The notes under the pieces are model-generated. The model saw only the letters and a list, made by a program, of their open reading frames with translations. It was not told the DNA's origin and did not search any database. A stretch of DNA of 64,000 nt from Cyanobium sp. Cruz CV13-4-11 (GTDB lineage: Bacteria; Cyanobacteriota; Cyanobacteriia; PCC-6307; Cyanobiaceae), in contig NZ_JAGQCH010000003.1 of the NCBI RefSeq assembly GCF_024346055.1, positions 124,001 to 188,000 on the forward strand, in the 5' to 3' direction. Below are positions 9,087-19,370 of the stretch, piece after piece (positions within the stretch are counted from its first letter, which is position 1; each line of letters opens with the position of its first letter). A program made the translations under genes and the position numbers.

Positions 9087-10016
9087 TCAGATGAGTGGAG
9101 TCGCCCGGTTCGAGAGGGTGCGCAGCTTGCGCAGCGCTTTGAGTTCGATCTGCCGCACCCGCTCCCGCGAGACATCCAGCTGCCGGCCGATCTCGGCCAG
9201 GGTGTGAAGCTCCATGCCGTCGAGGCCGAAGCGGAGGGCCAGCACCTCCTTCTCCTGGGCCGAGAGGTGGCCCATCAGCTCGGCCAGCTGCTCCTGGTGC
9301 ATGCCCTGCTCGATGCGATCCAGCGGCTCCTCGGTGGAGCCATCGGCGATCAGGTCCCCCAGGAAGCTGCGGCCGTCCTCCGCATGGATGGGGGCATCCA
9401 GGCTGGAGATGGTGAGCGCCTGGCGCAGCAGGGAGTCGAGCTCCTCGACGGGAATGGCCATGGCCTCGGAGATCTCCCGACGGCTGGGCATGGCGCCGAG
9501 CTTGTGGGCCAGCTCCAGGCTCACCTTGCGGATCGTGGTGAGCCGTTCGCTGAGGTGAACCGGCAGGCGGATGGCCCGGGACTGGCAGGCGATCGCCCGG
9601 GTCATGCTCTGGCGAATCCACCAGAAGGCATAGGTGGAGAACTTGTAGCCCCGGGTGGGATCGAACTTCTCGACGGCGCGCTCCAGGCCGAGGGAGCCCT
9701 CCTGGATCAGATCGAGCAGTTCCAGTCCCTTGCCCTGATACTTCTTGGCCACGCTCACCACGAGCCGAAGATTGGCGCGCATCATCCGCTCCTTGGAGCG
9801 ACGGCCGACCTTGATCGTCTTGGTCTCCTGGACGGAGTATCCTGCTTTCGATTCCTCCACCAGGTGCATCATCGCCTGCACCTGGTTGCCGAGCTCGATC
9901 TCTTCGGCTGGGGTCAGCAGTGGCTCCCTGCCGATCGAGGTGAGATACCAGGTGATGGAATCACCCCCTCTGCGGCTGGAGCCCTCCCTTCTCGTCGTGA
10001 CAGCAGAGGCGGTCAT
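9087..10016 (-). CDS. Group 2 sigma-70 family RNA polymerase sigma factor
   Basis: A 309-residue non-essential-type sigma factor of the RpoD family. Region 1.2 is [21 protein letters not shown] and region 2 spans [18 protein letters not shown] to [17 protein letters not shown]. Region 4.2 is a clear helix-turn-helix ([20 protein letters not shown]). It lacks the long N-terminal region 1.1, which marks it as group 2 (cyanobacterial SigB/C/D/E type); the exact paralogue cannot be told. The ATG at 10014-10016 has no Shine-Dalgarno: the mRNA reads sixteen C, one U, then AUG. Changes in tract length would alter the leader rather than the reading frame. Confidence 0.95.
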   Translation of the reverse strand: MTASAVTTRREGSSRRGGDSITWYLTSIGREPLLTPAEEIELGNQVQAMMHLVEESKAGYSVQETKTIKVGRRSKERMMRANLRLVVSVAKKYQGKGLELLDLIQEGSLGLERAVEKFDPTRGYKFSTYAFWWIRQSMTRAIACQSRAIRLPVHLSERLTTIRKVSLELAHKLGAMPSRREISEAMAIPVEELDSLLRQALTISSLDAPIHAEDGRSFLGDLIADGSTEEPLDRIEQGMHQEQLAELMGHLSAQEKEVLALRFGLDGMELHTLAEIGRQLDVSRERVRQIELKALRKLRTLSNRATPLI

Positions 10017-10017
10017 A

Positions 10018-10033
10018 GGGGGGGGGGGGGGGG
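10018..10033. repeat. Sixteen-base G/C mononucleotide tract upstream of sigma factor start
   Basis: Sixteen consecutive G on the plus strand, hence C16 on the coding strand, end one base before the sigma-factor ATG. Tracts of this length slip readily in replication and are known in other bacteria as switches of expression. Confidence 0.9.
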
Positions 10034-10267
10034 CGAAGTGGCGCCCACGAGTATTTCACTAAATTCTCTACTAGTTGGCAAGGACGGAAAGTGTCTGGGA
10101 TAACTTTTAAGCCATTGCTTGTGAAACCACACACAATTGCTTTTCTGTGGCGATTGACTTCGTTTGGATGGGCAAAGGGTTGATTTCTGAGTTGATGCAA
10201 GGGGTAAGGCAGGGCTTGCCAGATCGGAAAGTGGCCTTGATTTCCCTGATTGTCCAGCCCTGGATCT

Positions 10268-11899
10268 TCAGCGCGGGTCCCCATCGGTCGCTGCAGGATC
10301 TCGTTGGGTCAGGGCTTCGGCCACCGCGAGTGGCGTCACGCCCCCGGGACCCATGCGGTCCCGGCAGTGTTGACCGGCGTGGGCATGGTCGAGAGCCGCC
10401 GCGGCCAGCCAAACCCCATCGGCGCCGGACGCCTCGTCGGGCCGCCGTTCAGCGGCAGCCAGGGCCATGGCCCCCCGCCCCGCGGCGTAGCCGGCCAGCA
10501 CATCACCCAGCCCGGCCCTGGCGGCGTCAGGGCAGGCTGAGAGCAGTTGCCAGCGGCGCCCGTCGGGGGCCGCCACGACGCTGCGGGCTCCTTTGAGCAG
10601 CACGCTGGCGCCGCAGCGGCGGGCCGCCGCCAGCGCCGCCTCTGGCCGGGGCAGCGGGGCCAGATCGGGGAACAGCCTCCGGAACTCCCCGGCATGGGGG
10701 GTGATCCAGCTGGGGCCCCGGCGGCCCTGGAGCCAGTCGGCGCCCATGGCCGCCAGGCGGTTGAGGCCATCGGCATCGAGCACCAGCAGTCCCTTGAAGT
10801 CAGCCAGCTCCTGCCAGCGTTGCCGTTCCCGGGCTTCGCCAGCCGCCGCCACCGGCTCACCGGCGTTGCCCAGCCCGCCCAAGCCCGGACCCAGCAGCAC
10901 CGCATCCAGCCGATCCAGCCAGCCCTCACCCAGATCCCCCAGGGCCAGGCCGCCGGCGGGGGTGGCGCCAAGGCCCGGCTCCAGCACCACGTGGGGATGG
11001 ACCTGCCAGAGCTGGGGGGCGATTTCCTGTGGCGGGGCAGCCCGCAGGCTGCCGCATCCGGAGGCCGTGGCGCCCGCCAGGGCCAGGTGGGCGGCCCCCC
11101 TGAAGCGGTTGCTGCCGGCGATGACCAGCAGACGCCCCCGTCCGTACTTGCCGGCGGCCGGATCCGGCATGGGCCAGGGGGCCGAGGCCCGGTCAGCGGC
11201 GATCAGGCCCAGCAGCGGATCGGCGGACCGCTGGCCCAGCAGGGCGGGCGGCAGTCCAAGGTCGACCCGCTCCAGCTGCCCCACCCAGCGCAGGGCGGCA
11301 TCCTGCACCAGGCCCCGCTTGATCAGGCCGATGCAGTAAGTGGTGGAGGCGGTGGCGGCCACCGTGCCGAGCAGGGCCCCGTCATCGGCGTCCAGTCCGG
11401 TGGGGACGTCGATGGCCACCAGGGCGCCGGGCCGCAGCCTCTGGCGATCCCCAAGCAGGGTTTCGATCGCGTCACCGGCCGGGCGGTGCTGGCCGATGCC
11501 GAAGAGGGCATCCACCCATAGGGCCGGATCGGCGGGGTCCGGAGGGTCTTCCAGCAGGGGAAGGCCCAGCCAGCGGGCATGGCGCAGGTGGGCCTCGGTG
11601 AGGGGGCGGAGCCGCCCGAAGGGGCACCAGAGCCGCACCCGGCCTCCGGCCAGATGCCATTCCCTGGCCACCACCAGCCCATCGCCGCCGTTGTGGCCCG
11701 GCCCCACCAGCACCAGCAGGCCGTCGTGGCGAGCCCGGCCCGGCCGCTTCTGCAGGCGGCGGCTCACCGCCAGGGCCGCCTTCTCCATCAGGGCCTCCAC
11801 CGGCAGGCCGCTGGCGAACAGCTCCTGCTCAATGGCCGCCATCGCGGTGCCGCTCACCAGAAGGTGGTCGGCATCCAGCGAAGGCCAGGAGTCAGGCAT
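10268..11899 (-). CDS. nnr: Bifunctional NAD(P)H-hydrate repair enzyme Nnr
   Basis: Repairs damaged (hydrated) NADH and NADPH. The N-terminal half is the epimerase domain ([17 protein letters not shown] near residue 60). The C-terminal half is the ADP- or ATP-dependent dehydratase with [42 protein letters not shown] and [12 protein letters not shown]. At 543 residues it is the usual fused length. The start is ATG at 11897-11899, just before the conserved [12 protein letters not shown] segment. It is divergent from mnmA across about 76 bases. Confidence 0.95.
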   Translation of the reverse strand: MPDSWPSLDADHLLVSGTAMAAIEQELFASGLPVEALMEKAALAVSRRLQKRPGRARHDGLLVLVGPGHNGGDGLVVAREWHLAGGRVRLWCPFGRLRPLTEAHLRHARWLGLPLLEDPPDPADPALWVDALFGIGQHRPAGDAIETLLGDRQRLRPGALVAIDVPTGLDADDGALLGTVAATASTTYCIGLIKRGLVQDAALRWVGQLERVDLGLPPALLGQRSADPLLGLIAADRASAPWPMPDPAAGKYGRGRLLVIAGSNRFRGAAHLALAGATASGCGSLRAAPPQEIAPQLWQVHPHVVLEPGLGATPAGGLALGDLGEGWLDRLDAVLLGPGLGGLGNAGEPVAAAGEARERQRWQELADFKGLLVLDADGLNRLAAMGADWLQGRRGPSWITPHAGEFRRLFPDLAPLPRPEAALAAARRCGASVLLKGARSVVAAPDGRRWQLLSACPDAARAGLGDVLAGYAAGRGAMALAAAERRPDEASGADGVWLAAAALDHAHAGQHCRDRMGPGGVTPLAVAEALTQRDPAATDGDPR

Positions 11900-11975
11900 C
11901 GGCCGGAAGTCCACGTCGGCCCGAGCAGTGCTCTCCCATGATGGAGCGATCCGTTCCTTCCACCCACCGGGATCC

Positions 11976-13175
11976 TTGAGCCCCGTCTCCGCCACCTCGC
12001 CCAGCACCGTCTCCCCCGAGGTGGCCGCGGTGCTGGCACGCCTGGGCGCCTGGCCCGGCGAGCGGCGGGTGGCCGTGGGACTCTCTGGCGGCGTGGACAG
12101 TTCCCTGACAGCGGCCCTGCTGGTGGCCGCCGGCTGGCAGGTGGAAGGTCTCACCCTGTGGCTGATGAGTGGCAAGGGCTCCTGCTGCGCCGAGGGCCTG
12201 GTGGACGCGGCCGGCATCTGCGACCAGCTGGGGGTGCCCCACCACGTGGTCGACAGCCGCGTCCGTTTTCAGGAGCAGATCGTCGGGTTTCTGGTGGAGG
12301 GCTACGGAGAGGGTCTCACCCCCTTGCCCTGCTCCCGTTGCAATCGGGCCGTCAAGTTCGGACCGATGCTGGAGTGGGCCGCCGCGGAGCGTGGCCTCAG
12401 CCGCCTGGCCACCGGCCACTACGCCCGGCAGCGGCCCGCTGGCGCCGCCGACGGCCAGAGCCTGCCAGGGGACGGGGCCGGCCGCCACCAGCTGTTGCGG
12501 GGCCTGGATCCCCTCAAGGACCAGAGCTATTTCCTCTACGACCTGCCCCAGGCGGTGCTGGGCCGGCTGGTGTTTCCCCTGGGTGAACTCACCAAGGCAG
12601 CGACCCGCGCCGAGGCCTCACGCCTCGGCCTGCGCACCGCCGAGAAGCCCGAGAGCCAGGACCTCTGCCTGGCCGACCACCACGGTTCGATGCGGGCGTT
12701 CCTCGATGCCTACCTGCCGCCGCGCCAGGGCGAGATCGTGCTGACCGATGGCACGGTGCTCGGCGGCCACGACGGCATCGAGCATTTCACGATCGGACAA
12801 CGCAAGGGGCTGGGGGTGGCCTGGAGCGAACCGCTGCATGTGGTGCGCCTCGATGGCGCCATGAACAGGGTGGTGGTGGCCCCCCGCCGGGAGGCGACTC
12901 GGCAGGACTGCGTGGTGGGCGCCATCAACTGGGTCTCGATCGCCGCGCCGGACCGACCGATCAAGATGGAGGTCCAGGTGCGATACCGGAGCCTGCCGGA
13001 GCGGGCCCTGCTCACGCCCCTGGCGGCAACGGCCGCCGACCATGCCGCCGATCGGCCCCACCGGGCCCGGCTTGACTTCGCCGAGCCCCAGTTCTCTGTG
13101 GCACCGGGCCAGGCGGCGGTGTTCTACTGCGGCGACGTGCTGCTCGGCGGCGGATTGATTCAGGCCGACGGCTGA
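11976..13175 (+). CDS. mnmA: tRNA-specific 2-thiouridylase MnmA
   Basis: Thiolates U34 of tRNA-Lys, -Glu and -Gln using ATP. The PP-loop [14 protein letters not shown] lies near residue 32. The first catalytic cysteine region is [13 protein letters not shown] and the second is ESQDLCLAD. The product is 399 residues from a TTG at 11976; no ATG fits, and the TTG gives an N terminus of the usual length before the PP-loop. The 3' end overlaps the end of the convergent glf by 16 bases, so both stops lie within the other gene's coding strand. Confidence 0.95.
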   Translation: MSPVSATSPSTVSPEVAAVLARLGAWPGERRVAVGLSGGVDSSLTAALLVAAGWQVEGLTLWLMSGKGSCCAEGLVDAAGICDQLGVPHHVVDSRVRFQEQIVGFLVEGYGEGLTPLPCSRCNRAVKFGPMLEWAAAERGLSRLATGHYARQRPAGAADGQSLPGDGAGRHQLLRGLDPLKDQSYFLYDLPQAVLGRLVFPLGELTKAATRAEASRLGLRTAEKPESQDLCLADHHGSMRAFLDAYLPPRQGEIVLTDGTVLGGHDGIEHFTIGQRKGLGVAWSEPLHVVRLDGAMNRVVVAPRREATRQDCVVGAINWVSIAAPDRPIKMEVQVRYRSLPERALLTPLAATAADHAADRPHRARLDFAEPQFSVAPGQAAVFYCGDVLLGGGLIQADG

Positions 13176-14272
13176 CGGGTTTCGCTGCGGAACCGGTTCA
13201 TCGCCGATTCGATCACCACGTGCATGTCCATGTACTTGTATTCGGAGAGCCGTCCGCCGAACATCACGTTATCGGCGCCTTGGGCCAGCTCCTGGTAACG
13301 GCGATAGAGCGATTGGTTGGCAGGGTCGTTGACCGGGTAGTAAGGAATGGCGTCGCCGCTGCAGGCCTTGGGATACTCCCTGGTGATCAACGTGACGGGG
13401 GAGTTTGCCGCCTCGAAATGCTTGTGCTCAATGATGCGGGTGAACGGCTCACGGGTATCGCAGTAGTTGATCACGGCATTCCCCTGGAAGTTCTCCTGCT
13501 CTTCGATGCTGTTCTCGAAGTCGAGGGAGCGGTACTCCAGGCGGCCGAGCTTGTAGTTGAAATACTGGTCGATGCAACCGGTGTAGACCACCGTCCTGGC
13601 CAGGGACATCAACTGGGTCCGGTCGTCGAGGAAATCGACGTTGAGGCGAACCTCAATGCCCTCCAGCATGGCTTTGAACAGGGCCGTATAGCCGCCGATG
13701 GGGATGCCCTGGTAGCGGTCGGTGAAGTAGTTGTTGTCGTAGGTGAAGCGCAGCGGCAACCGTTTGATGATGAAGGCCGGCAGCTCACAGGGGTCCTTGC
13801 CCCATTGTTTGCGGGTGTAGTCGCGGATCAGGGTCTCGTAGATGTCCTTGCCCACCAGGGATAGGGCCTGCTCCTCCAAGTTGGTCGGTTCACCGTGAAA
13901 CCGTTGGGAGTCGATTTTCTGCCTGGCTTCTACGGGCGTGCGGGTTTGCCAGAGCTCATAAAATGTGTTCATGTTGAAGGGAAGCGAATAGAGCTTCCCT
14001 CCGGAGAGTGCCTTGGGAGAATTGATGTAGTTGTTGAAGTCGGCGAACCGGTTTACAAAGGCCCAGACGGCTTTATTGCTCGTATGGAAAATGTGGGCTC
14101 CGTAGCGATGGACGTTGATGCCTTCCTGGTTCTCGGTGTAGCAGTTTCCGCCGATGTGGGGCCGGCGATCGATGATGAGGCAGCGCTTGCCTGCATCGGT
14201 GGCCAGCCGGGCGAAGGTGGCCCCAAACAGTCCGCAGCCGACGATCAGGTAGTCGTAGGGGAGGGTGGTCAC
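13160..14272 (-). CDS. glf: UDP-galactopyranose mutase
   Basis: Flavoenzyme that interconverts UDP-galactopyranose and UDP-galactofuranose for surface polysaccharides. The FAD-binding glycine-rich loop [12 protein letters not shown] lies at residues 9-20, followed by [15 protein letters not shown] and the [11 protein letters not shown] active-site region. At 370 residues the length is typical. It is the downstream partner of the radical SAM gene, whose stop is 4 bases upstream of this start, in a minus-strand surface-glycan cluster. Confidence 0.96.
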   Translation of the reverse strand: MTTLPYDYLIVGCGLFGATFARLATDAGKRCLIIDRRPHIGGNCYTENQEGINVHRYGAHIFHTSNKAVWAFVNRFADFNNYINSPKALSGGKLYSLPFNMNTFYELWQTRTPVEARQKIDSQRFHGEPTNLEEQALSLVGKDIYETLIRDYTRKQWGKDPCELPAFIIKRLPLRFTYDNNYFTDRYQGIPIGGYTALFKAMLEGIEVRLNVDFLDDRTQLMSLARTVVYTGCIDQYFNYKLGRLEYRSLDFENSIEEQENFQGNAVINYCDTREPFTRIIEHKHFEAANSPVTLITREYPKACSGDAIPYYPVNDPANQSLYRRYQELAQGADNVMFGGRLSEYKYMDMHVVIESAMNRFRSETRQPSA

Positions 14273-14275
14273 TCC

Positions 14276-15328
14276 TTAGCGGAAATCCTTGAGATCCACG
14301 GGCAGGAGATCCTCGATGGACTGCTGGATTTCTGGTGGTTCCTGCATGCCATAGGTGGCAAAGATATTGATGCCGCTGCTGGTGCATTTCTTGCAGAGAT
14401 CGCTCGCATAGCGATGCGTCTGCATCACCTTGTAGGGCGTGTCGAGATAGTTGGCGATTGAGGAGGCTGAAGGGGACTGCACGCAGCAGACAGAGAAGTT
14501 TCCTTCGTGATTCAGGCAGACCTGGGATTCGCGCATGAAGCAATTCTGGGATCGGTGGTTGCCGATGGCCTGCTGTATGAGCTGGGGACTGTAATAGATG
14601 TATTCCAGTTCTGGGGGAACCTCTTCCAAGCCATCAAACATCTTGTCGATCGGCATGTAGTAAGCGTGGTAGGGGGAGAACTTCATCCCCAGTTTGTCGC
14701 AAAAATGCTTGAACAGATGCACTTCGTGCTGGTTTTGCTTGTGCACCAGGTAGCGCACATCAATATTCTTGTAGCATTCCCAGTCGCCCAGGGTCTCCGA
14801 GATCCGGATCAGATTGGCGAGGACAGGTTCAATCCGTCCTCCCTTGTGATTGATTTGATAGGTGCGCTGGGTGAAGCCCGACACCGTGATCGTGAAGTTC
14901 CAGAGATGCAGTGGTTTTAGTAGAGACCAGTCGTAGTCGTAATTGAGATTGGAAGAGATCCCGCAGGGGACGCCATGACTCTCGGCGCAGGCAATCAGCT
15001 CATGGAGCTTGGAGTGGAGGGTGGGCTCTGTCCAGTTGTACAAGCCGAACCGGCAGTTGCCCTCGGTATCTGCCTTCGCCTTGAGGCAGATTTTTTCGAA
15101 CAACTCAATCGGCATCTCCGTCAGCTTCTGGCCGATGCTGTTGGTGTACTCGGGCATGCCGACGGGACAGGCCGTGCAACGGAGGTTGCATCCACTCACC
15201 ACATCCACCCAGAATTCAATGACTTTCTGACCGGGAGGCTTGGGGGAATACTCAGGCCAGAGCAAACGCTTTACCGCCGATTGCACGTTGCTGGGAACAG
15301 CACGCTTCAGGACTGTTGGTAAGGCCAT
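14276..15328 (-). CDS. Radical SAM protein with SPASM-like C-terminal cysteines
   Basis: A 350-residue radical S-adenosylmethionine enzyme. The [4Fe-4S] motif is CNLRCTAC (CX3CX2C, about residues 48-55) within DVVSGCNLRCTACPVG. The C-terminal part carries further cysteines (NCFMRE, VCLNHEGNFSVCCVQ and LCKKC), as in SPASM/Twitch domains that bind extra clusters. Substrate unknown. Its tight coupling to glf (gap of 3 bases) suggests modification of a galactofuranose-containing or other surface glycan, but peptide modification is also possible. It looks AT-richer than the housekeeping genes. Confidence 0.85.
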   Translation of the reverse strand: MALPTVLKRAVPSNVQSAVKRLLWPEYSPKPPGQKVIEFWVDVVSGCNLRCTACPVGMPEYTNSIGQKLTEMPIELFEKICLKAKADTEGNCRFGLYNWTEPTLHSKLHELIACAESHGVPCGISSNLNYDYDWSLLKPLHLWNFTITVSGFTQRTYQINHKGGRIEPVLANLIRISETLGDWECYKNIDVRYLVHKQNQHEVHLFKHFCDKLGMKFSPYHAYYMPIDKMFDGLEEVPPELEYIYYSPQLIQQAIGNHRSQNCFMRESQVCLNHEGNFSVCCVQSPSASSIANYLDTPYKVMQTHRYASDLCKKCTSSGINIFATYGMQEPPEIQQSIEDLLPVDLKDFR

Positions 15329-15444
15329 CGAGATGTCTACCTAGCGTTTTACGTCACGTCATCGTAGCGCCTGCACGCTGACATCGAAGTTCCAAGGGTT
15401 CGCTTTCCACGCTGTCGGGCGAACGGTGTGGCGGAAAGGGGATT

Positions 15445-16485
15445 TCAGTGGTCCGTCGAACCGCTGCCTGGACTGGCGCCAGCGCCCAGGACTCGCCCCA
15501 GTCCCCGGAGCATCCATTGACGCCGGCGCCACCAGCAGCTGATCGGGGGAGGGCTCAGCCAGTGCCCCAGCCGATGGAGCCGTCGACCCCAGACCAGCCG
15601 CCAGTGCTGGGACCGCCTGTCCCGCCTGCAGGTCGCCAGCTGGGCGGCCGACGGCCCCCGGTAGGTCGGCAGGTCCAGTTGGCGGGCCAGCTCGGCGGTG
15701 GCCCCCTGCCAGAAGCGGGTGGCCTCCATCCGGACCTGCCAGCACTCCCGGATCGAAGACGCGCTCAACAGCGTGTCCGGAGCAAAGCGCTCCACCTCGA
15801 GCAGGCCCGGCAGCCCGAAGGGATTGGTGCCCTCTTCGCTGATCACCAGGCACCCATGCAGGGGCGCTTGCCACATCCGGCCGGAGAGGGTGGTGCCCCG
15901 TTGGTAGGGATACATGAGCCCGTAGCAGCAACTGGCTCCCGCCAGCAGCCGGTTTGCCTCCAGATAGCTGAGCCCGTGGGTGCTCAAGCCGAGCCTGTCC
16001 CAGTGGCTGCCATGGACTTCCACCAGTCCCCTGCGGGCCAGACGGGCCAGATCCTGCTGGTAGGGGTCGTCGCCCATCGGTTTGAAGTTGGCGATGTGCA
16101 GGGGCCTGCCGGCCCGTTTGCGGAACGGAAGCAGCTGCCAGAACTCCGGAACCACTGGCAGATACCCCTGCACCCAGCGGACTCCTTCGGGCAACACGGC
16201 TGGCCGGAGGAGCGAAATCAGCCGAATCTCACGGGCGTGGGGAAATCGGGAGCGCCAGTCCACCTGGAGCTCCTTGACGTAGTCGTAGACATGGACGGTC
16301 CCGCCATAGTCCTGGTGGGACAGGCCGGGATCGCCCCGCAGGATCACCAGCAGCTCCGGACCTGAGCTGACCCACTGGCGGATCAGCGAAAAGCCTGCAG
16401 CCAGGTAGAACAGCCGCACGTTCCAGATCACATCGAGATCCTGGAAATCGAGCGACAGGATGTGGCACCGGGGAATGGAGCTCAC
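15445..16485 (-). CDS. GT-B-like glycosyltransferase, hypothetical
   Basis: A 346-residue protein from a GTG at 16483-16485. The central segment GLMYPYQRGTTLSGRMWQA with HGCLVISEEGTNPFGLP (about residues 195-230) resembles the donor-binding half of GT-B glycosyltransferases related to the CgeB/YkvP type. The C terminus is rich in Arg and Trp. It sits 5 bases after the small ferredoxin gene and upstream of the radical SAM/glf pair, so a role in surface glycan synthesis is likely. The donor and acceptor cannot be inferred. Confidence 0.6.
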   Translation of the reverse strand: MSSIPRCHILSLDFQDLDVIWNVRLFYLAAGFSLIRQWVSSGPELLVILRGDPGLSHQDYGGTVHVYDYVKELQVDWRSRFPHAREIRLISLLRPAVLPEGVRWVQGYLPVVPEFWQLLPFRKRAGRPLHIANFKPMGDDPYQQDLARLARRGLVEVHGSHWDRLGLSTHGLSYLEANRLLAGASCCYGLMYPYQRGTTLSGRMWQAPLHGCLVISEEGTNPFGLPGLLEVERFAPDTLLSASSIRECWQVRMEATRFWQGATAELARQLDLPTYRGPSAAQLATCRRDRRSQHWRLVWGRRLHRLGHWLSPPPISCWWRRRQWMLRGLGRVLGAGASPGSGSTDH

Positions 16486-16490
16486 ACGCG

Positions 16491-16790
16491 CTACCAGAAG
16501 GGATCGCTGGCCAGACTCACCATCAGCCGGCCGCTTGCGCTCGATGGCACGGTGGCGATGCAGGCCCGCACCAGGCGTCCGTTGACCTCGATCTCACAGG
16601 CGCCGCAGCTGCCCCCCAGGCAACCTGTGGGGATCACCACAGCCGCCTGACGCGCGGCTTCCAGCCAGTCCTGGCCCGGGATGGCTGAGGTGGTCAGCCC
16701 GTCCGGCCACGCGATGGTGATGGCAGGGCGGGGAAGGCCGATGGGTCTGGACTGACGTTGCTGCGAATCTAGCGGCTTCGCAGCGATCAG
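16491..16790 (-). CDS. [2Fe-2S] ferredoxin-like protein without canonical start
   Basis: The frame encodes a plant-type [2Fe-2S] domain: PTGCLGGSCGACEIEVNG supplies three of the four cluster cysteines (CX4CX2C) and VRACIATVP the fourth. The product ends DPFW, as in small cyanobacterial ferredoxin-like proteins of about 80 residues. No ATG, GTG or TTG exists in frame between the upstream stop (16812-16814) and the domain. Candidates are CTG at 16788-16790 (99 residues) or ATC at 16740-16742. It is either translated from a rare start or has lost its start recently. The glycosyltransferase gene follows after 5 bases. Confidence 0.65.
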   Translation of the reverse strand: MIAAKPLDSQQRQSRPIGLPRPAITIAWPDGLTTSAIPGQDWLEAARQAAVVIPTGCLGGSCGACEIEVNGRLVRACIATVPSSASGRLMVSLASDPFW

Positions 16791-16838
16791 GGGTGCGGCC
16801 CCTGGAAGCGATCACAGGACGGTGGCTGACCCCAGGAC

Positions 16839-17222
16839 TCAGAGGCCCTGCTTGAATTCCGTGATCTTGCCCTTTCCGTCGACGTTGCAGTAGCCGCTGA
16901 TCTTCTTGCCGCGGACCTCCCAGTTGAAGCTGAGGCCGTACTTCTGGGCGTCAGCCAGGGAGGTGTTGCCTTCGTCGATGCTCTTTTGTTCGGTGGCACC
17001 CAGATTCACGACAGCATCCGAATTGGGAACATCGAATTGCTCCACAACCCGCATCTTGCAGGCTCGGCCCCACTTGGAGCTCAGGCCTGAAACGGTCTGC
17101 GCATCGGCGCTCGGAACAAACACGCCATAACCAGTAAAGACCAGGCCGAGGGTGGCAGCGGCGGCGAAGACATGGCGCCCATTCTTGCGCCGATCACTGC
17201 GCAGATTGTTGTGAGGAGGCAT
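16839..17222 (-). CDS. Small secreted hypothetical protein
   Basis: A 127-residue protein starting at the ATG at 17220-17222. A basic N terminus (LRSDRRKNGRH) is followed by a hydrophobic stretch (VFAAAATLGLVFTGYGVFV) and a likely cleavage after SADA, giving a short exported domain with two cysteines (ACKMRVV and GYCNVDG) that may form a disulfide. I do not recognise the family. A longer upstream frame opening at 17318 looks unconserved. It stands alone on the minus strand. Confidence 0.65.
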   Translation of the reverse strand: MPPHNNLRSDRRKNGRHVFAAAATLGLVFTGYGVFVPSADAQTVSGLSSKWGRACKMRVVEQFDVPNSDAVVNLGATEQKSIDEGNTSLADAQKYGLSFNWEVRGKKISGYCNVDGKGKITEFKQGL

Positions 17223-17425
17223 GGTGTTCAGCTTCGCCGATGGGACATCTCCAGTGTGCTCTTGAATCGTCCTTTGAGTGTTAAGCATTATGGCGTGATG
17301 GCCAGATCTGATAGGCACTGTTGCACTTCAACCGGCAAATATAAGCCAAGCGCAACGATTCTGCGTCAGGTTGATTGAATGCTGACGGTGTTTACTTTCC
17401 CTTCATTGCGATCGGGGCGCGAACG
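17223..17425. other. Intergenic region between cobQ and secreted protein
   Basis: An AT-richer gap of about 200 bases. It contains the 3' side of cobQ and must hold the promoter of the minus-strand secreted protein. I see no RNA gene or clear terminator. Confidence 0.4.
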
Positions 17426-18958
17426 CTAGACCGGTTCGGCCAGCAGGGGTGACAGATCGATGTGGGCCTCGAAGGCGTCAGCGAGGCGGTCGAGCAGGGC
17501 GTCCCGCTGGCGGGCGTGGTGGGGTTGGGTCTCCTCCAGGGGCGGCAGCTGGCGCCGCTGACGCAGCTGGTTCAGCCAGCGCCGGCGCCAGGGGCCGTTC
17601 TCGAAAATGCCGTGCAGATAGGTGCCGGCCACCACACCCCCCTGGGTGCCTGAGACCGCCCACCAGCCCAGTTGGCCATCCTCGGCCAGGGGCATGCAGT
17701 CGGCCTGATCCATCAGCTCGCTGCGGCCCTGGTGAAGCTCGAACCCCTCCACCAGCAGCGGTTCGCCCGGGCCAGGGGGCCAGAGGGCCCGGCTGCGCCG
17801 TTGCCGCAGGGCCTTGCTGCCTTGGAAGACGGTGCGCAGCGGCAGCAGGCCCAGACCGGCCACCCGGTCCCCGGCCAGCTCCCCCTCCAGCCCCTCGGGG
17901 TCGTGCAGCTCCTGGCCCAGCATCTGCAGACCACCGCAGAGGGCGAACACCTGTCCCCCCCCCGCCACATAGGCCCGCAACGCCTCCGCCAGGCCGCTGC
18001 TGCGAAGACTCGCCAGGTCTCGCAGGGTCTGCTTGCTGCCGGGCAGGATCACGGCATCAGGCTGCTCCAGTGGCTCCCCTGGTCGCCGCCACTGCAATTG
18101 CACGCTGCTCTCCGCTTCGAGCGGGTCGAGGTCGGAGAAGTTGCTCAGGGAGGGCAGCCGCAGTACCGCGATGCGGAGCTCGCTGCGGGGCTTGCGGCTG
18201 CCCCTCTCCAGCAGGTCGAGGGAGTCCTCCGGTGGGAACAGTTCATCGAGCCAGGGCATCACACCCAGCACCGGCAGACCGGTCTGCCGCTCCAGCCAGA
18301 GCCGGCCCTCATCAAAGAGGGAACGGCGGCCTCGGAAGCGGTTGATCAGCAGGCCGCCGATCAGGGGGCGTTCCACCGGGCGCAGCAGGGCCAGGGTGCC
18401 GACGATCTGGGCAAAGACGCCACCCCGCTCGATGTCCGCCACCAGCAGGCAGCGGGCGCGCAGATACTGGGCCAGTCGCAGGTTGGTCAGGTCCCTGGCC
18501 TGCAGATTCACCTCCACCGGGCTGCCGGCCCCCTCCAGCACCAGTCGCCCACCCGGGTGGGCCGCCTGGAGCTCCTCCAGACCTCTTCGGATGGCCGCCC
18601 AGCCGGGCCGGAACCAGTCGCGGTAATAGTGCTCCGCCCGGGCTGTGCCCACCGAGAGGCCCAGATGGATCACCTCGCTGGTGCTGTCGCCCCTCGGCTT
18701 GAGCAGCACCGGATTCATCGCCACCCGGGGCTCTAGGCCGGCGGCCCAGGCCTGCAGGGCCTGGGAGTAAGCCATCTCGCCTCCCTGCTGGTCGACCCAG
18801 GCATTGAGGCTCATGTTCTGTCCCTTGAAGGGCAGGGACTGCTCTCCACGGCGCCGCAGCACCCGGCAGAGGGCGGCGGTCATCAGCGATTTGCCGGCGC
18901 CGCTGCTGGTGCCCAGCACCATCAGCGGCCGGGGGGAGGCGGGGTAGGGGCGGTTCAA
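17426..18958 (-). CDS. cobQ: Cobyric acid synthase CobQ
   Basis: Amidates four side chains of adenosylcobyrinic acid in cobalamin synthesis. The N-terminal BioD-like P-loop domain ([18 protein letters not shown], then [13 protein letters not shown]) is followed by a class I glutamine amidotransferase domain with the catalytic cysteine in [11 protein letters not shown] and the histidine in [10 protein letters not shown]. Two starts are possible: TTG at 18956-18958, which overlaps the stop of the upstream gene as TTGA (510 residues), or ATG at 18920-18922 (498 residues). I prefer the coupled TTG. Confidence 0.94.
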   Translation of the reverse strand: MNRPYPASPRPLMVLGTSSGAGKSLMTAALCRVLRRRGEQSLPFKGQNMSLNAWVDQQGGEMAYSQALQAWAAGLEPRVAMNPVLLKPRGDSTSEVIHLGLSVGTARAEHYYRDWFRPGWAAIRRGLEELQAAHPGGRLVLEGAGSPVEVNLQARDLTNLRLAQYLRARCLLVADIERGGVFAQIVGTLALLRPVERPLIGGLLINRFRGRRSLFDEGRLWLERQTGLPVLGVMPWLDELFPPEDSLDLLERGSRKPRSELRIAVLRLPSLSNFSDLDPLEAESSVQLQWRRPGEPLEQPDAVILPGSKQTLRDLASLRSSGLAEALRAYVAGGGQVFALCGGLQMLGQELHDPEGLEGELAGDRVAGLGLLPLRTVFQGSKALRQRRSRALWPPGPGEPLLVEGFELHQGRSELMDQADCMPLAEDGQLGWWAVSGTQGGVVAGTYLHGIFENGPWRRRWLNQLRQRRQLPPLEETQPHHARQRDALLDRLADAFEAHIDLSPLLAEPV

Positions 18959-19329
18959 AGGCGGGGGCGGTGGCGGCGCAGCGCCTCCAGAATCCGCTCC
19001 CGCCGGCCCGCCCGGGGGATCTCGCCGGGCCAGCGCCGCAGCACCTGCCGGCCCATGGGCGTCAGCCGCACCCGTTCGGTCAGTCCCTGGCCGTCCACTT
19101 CCCGGCGCAGCACCCCCAGCCGGATCAGCCAGAGGAAATGGTCCTCGATGCGGTCGCTGCTGAGGGGAAGGAAGGTGAAGGGGGGAAGGACCTCGGCGCT
19201 GCCGGCCAGTTCCGTGCTGCTCAGGGGCTCTTCCCCCACCGCCTCGTAGAAGCGGCGGCGGAAGGGGAGGCAGCGGAGGGAGAGGGCGGCCCGCGCCAGC
19301 GAACGGGACTCGGTGTCGGCCTGTGCCAT
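18955..19329 (-). CDS. Small Npun_F0494-like conserved cyanobacterial protein
   Basis: A 124-residue soluble protein. [17 protein letters not shown] and [31 protein letters not shown] look like a winged-helix-type fold seen in a conserved cyanobacterial family of unknown function; I recall the family name from memory and could not check it. The start is ATG at 19327-19329. The stop overlaps the cobQ start, so the two are co-translated. It is divergent from maf across about 40 bases. A DNA-binding role is possible but not shown. Confidence 0.65.
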   Translation of the reverse strand: MAQADTESRSLARAALSLRCLPFRRRFYEAVGEEPLSSTELAGSAEVLPPFTFLPLSSDRIEDHFLWLIRLGVLRREVDGQGLTERVRLTPMGRQVLRRWPGEIPRAGRRERILEALRRHRPRL

Positions 19330-19370
19330 CCGCCCATTCTCCCCAATCGACGGGCAGGCTGGAGAACCCG

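Noticed and set aside
10107-10412. Small frames on both strands between sigma factor and nnr
   Set aside because: No start with a ribosome site, no family character, and they run into nnr coding sequence in the wrong frame.
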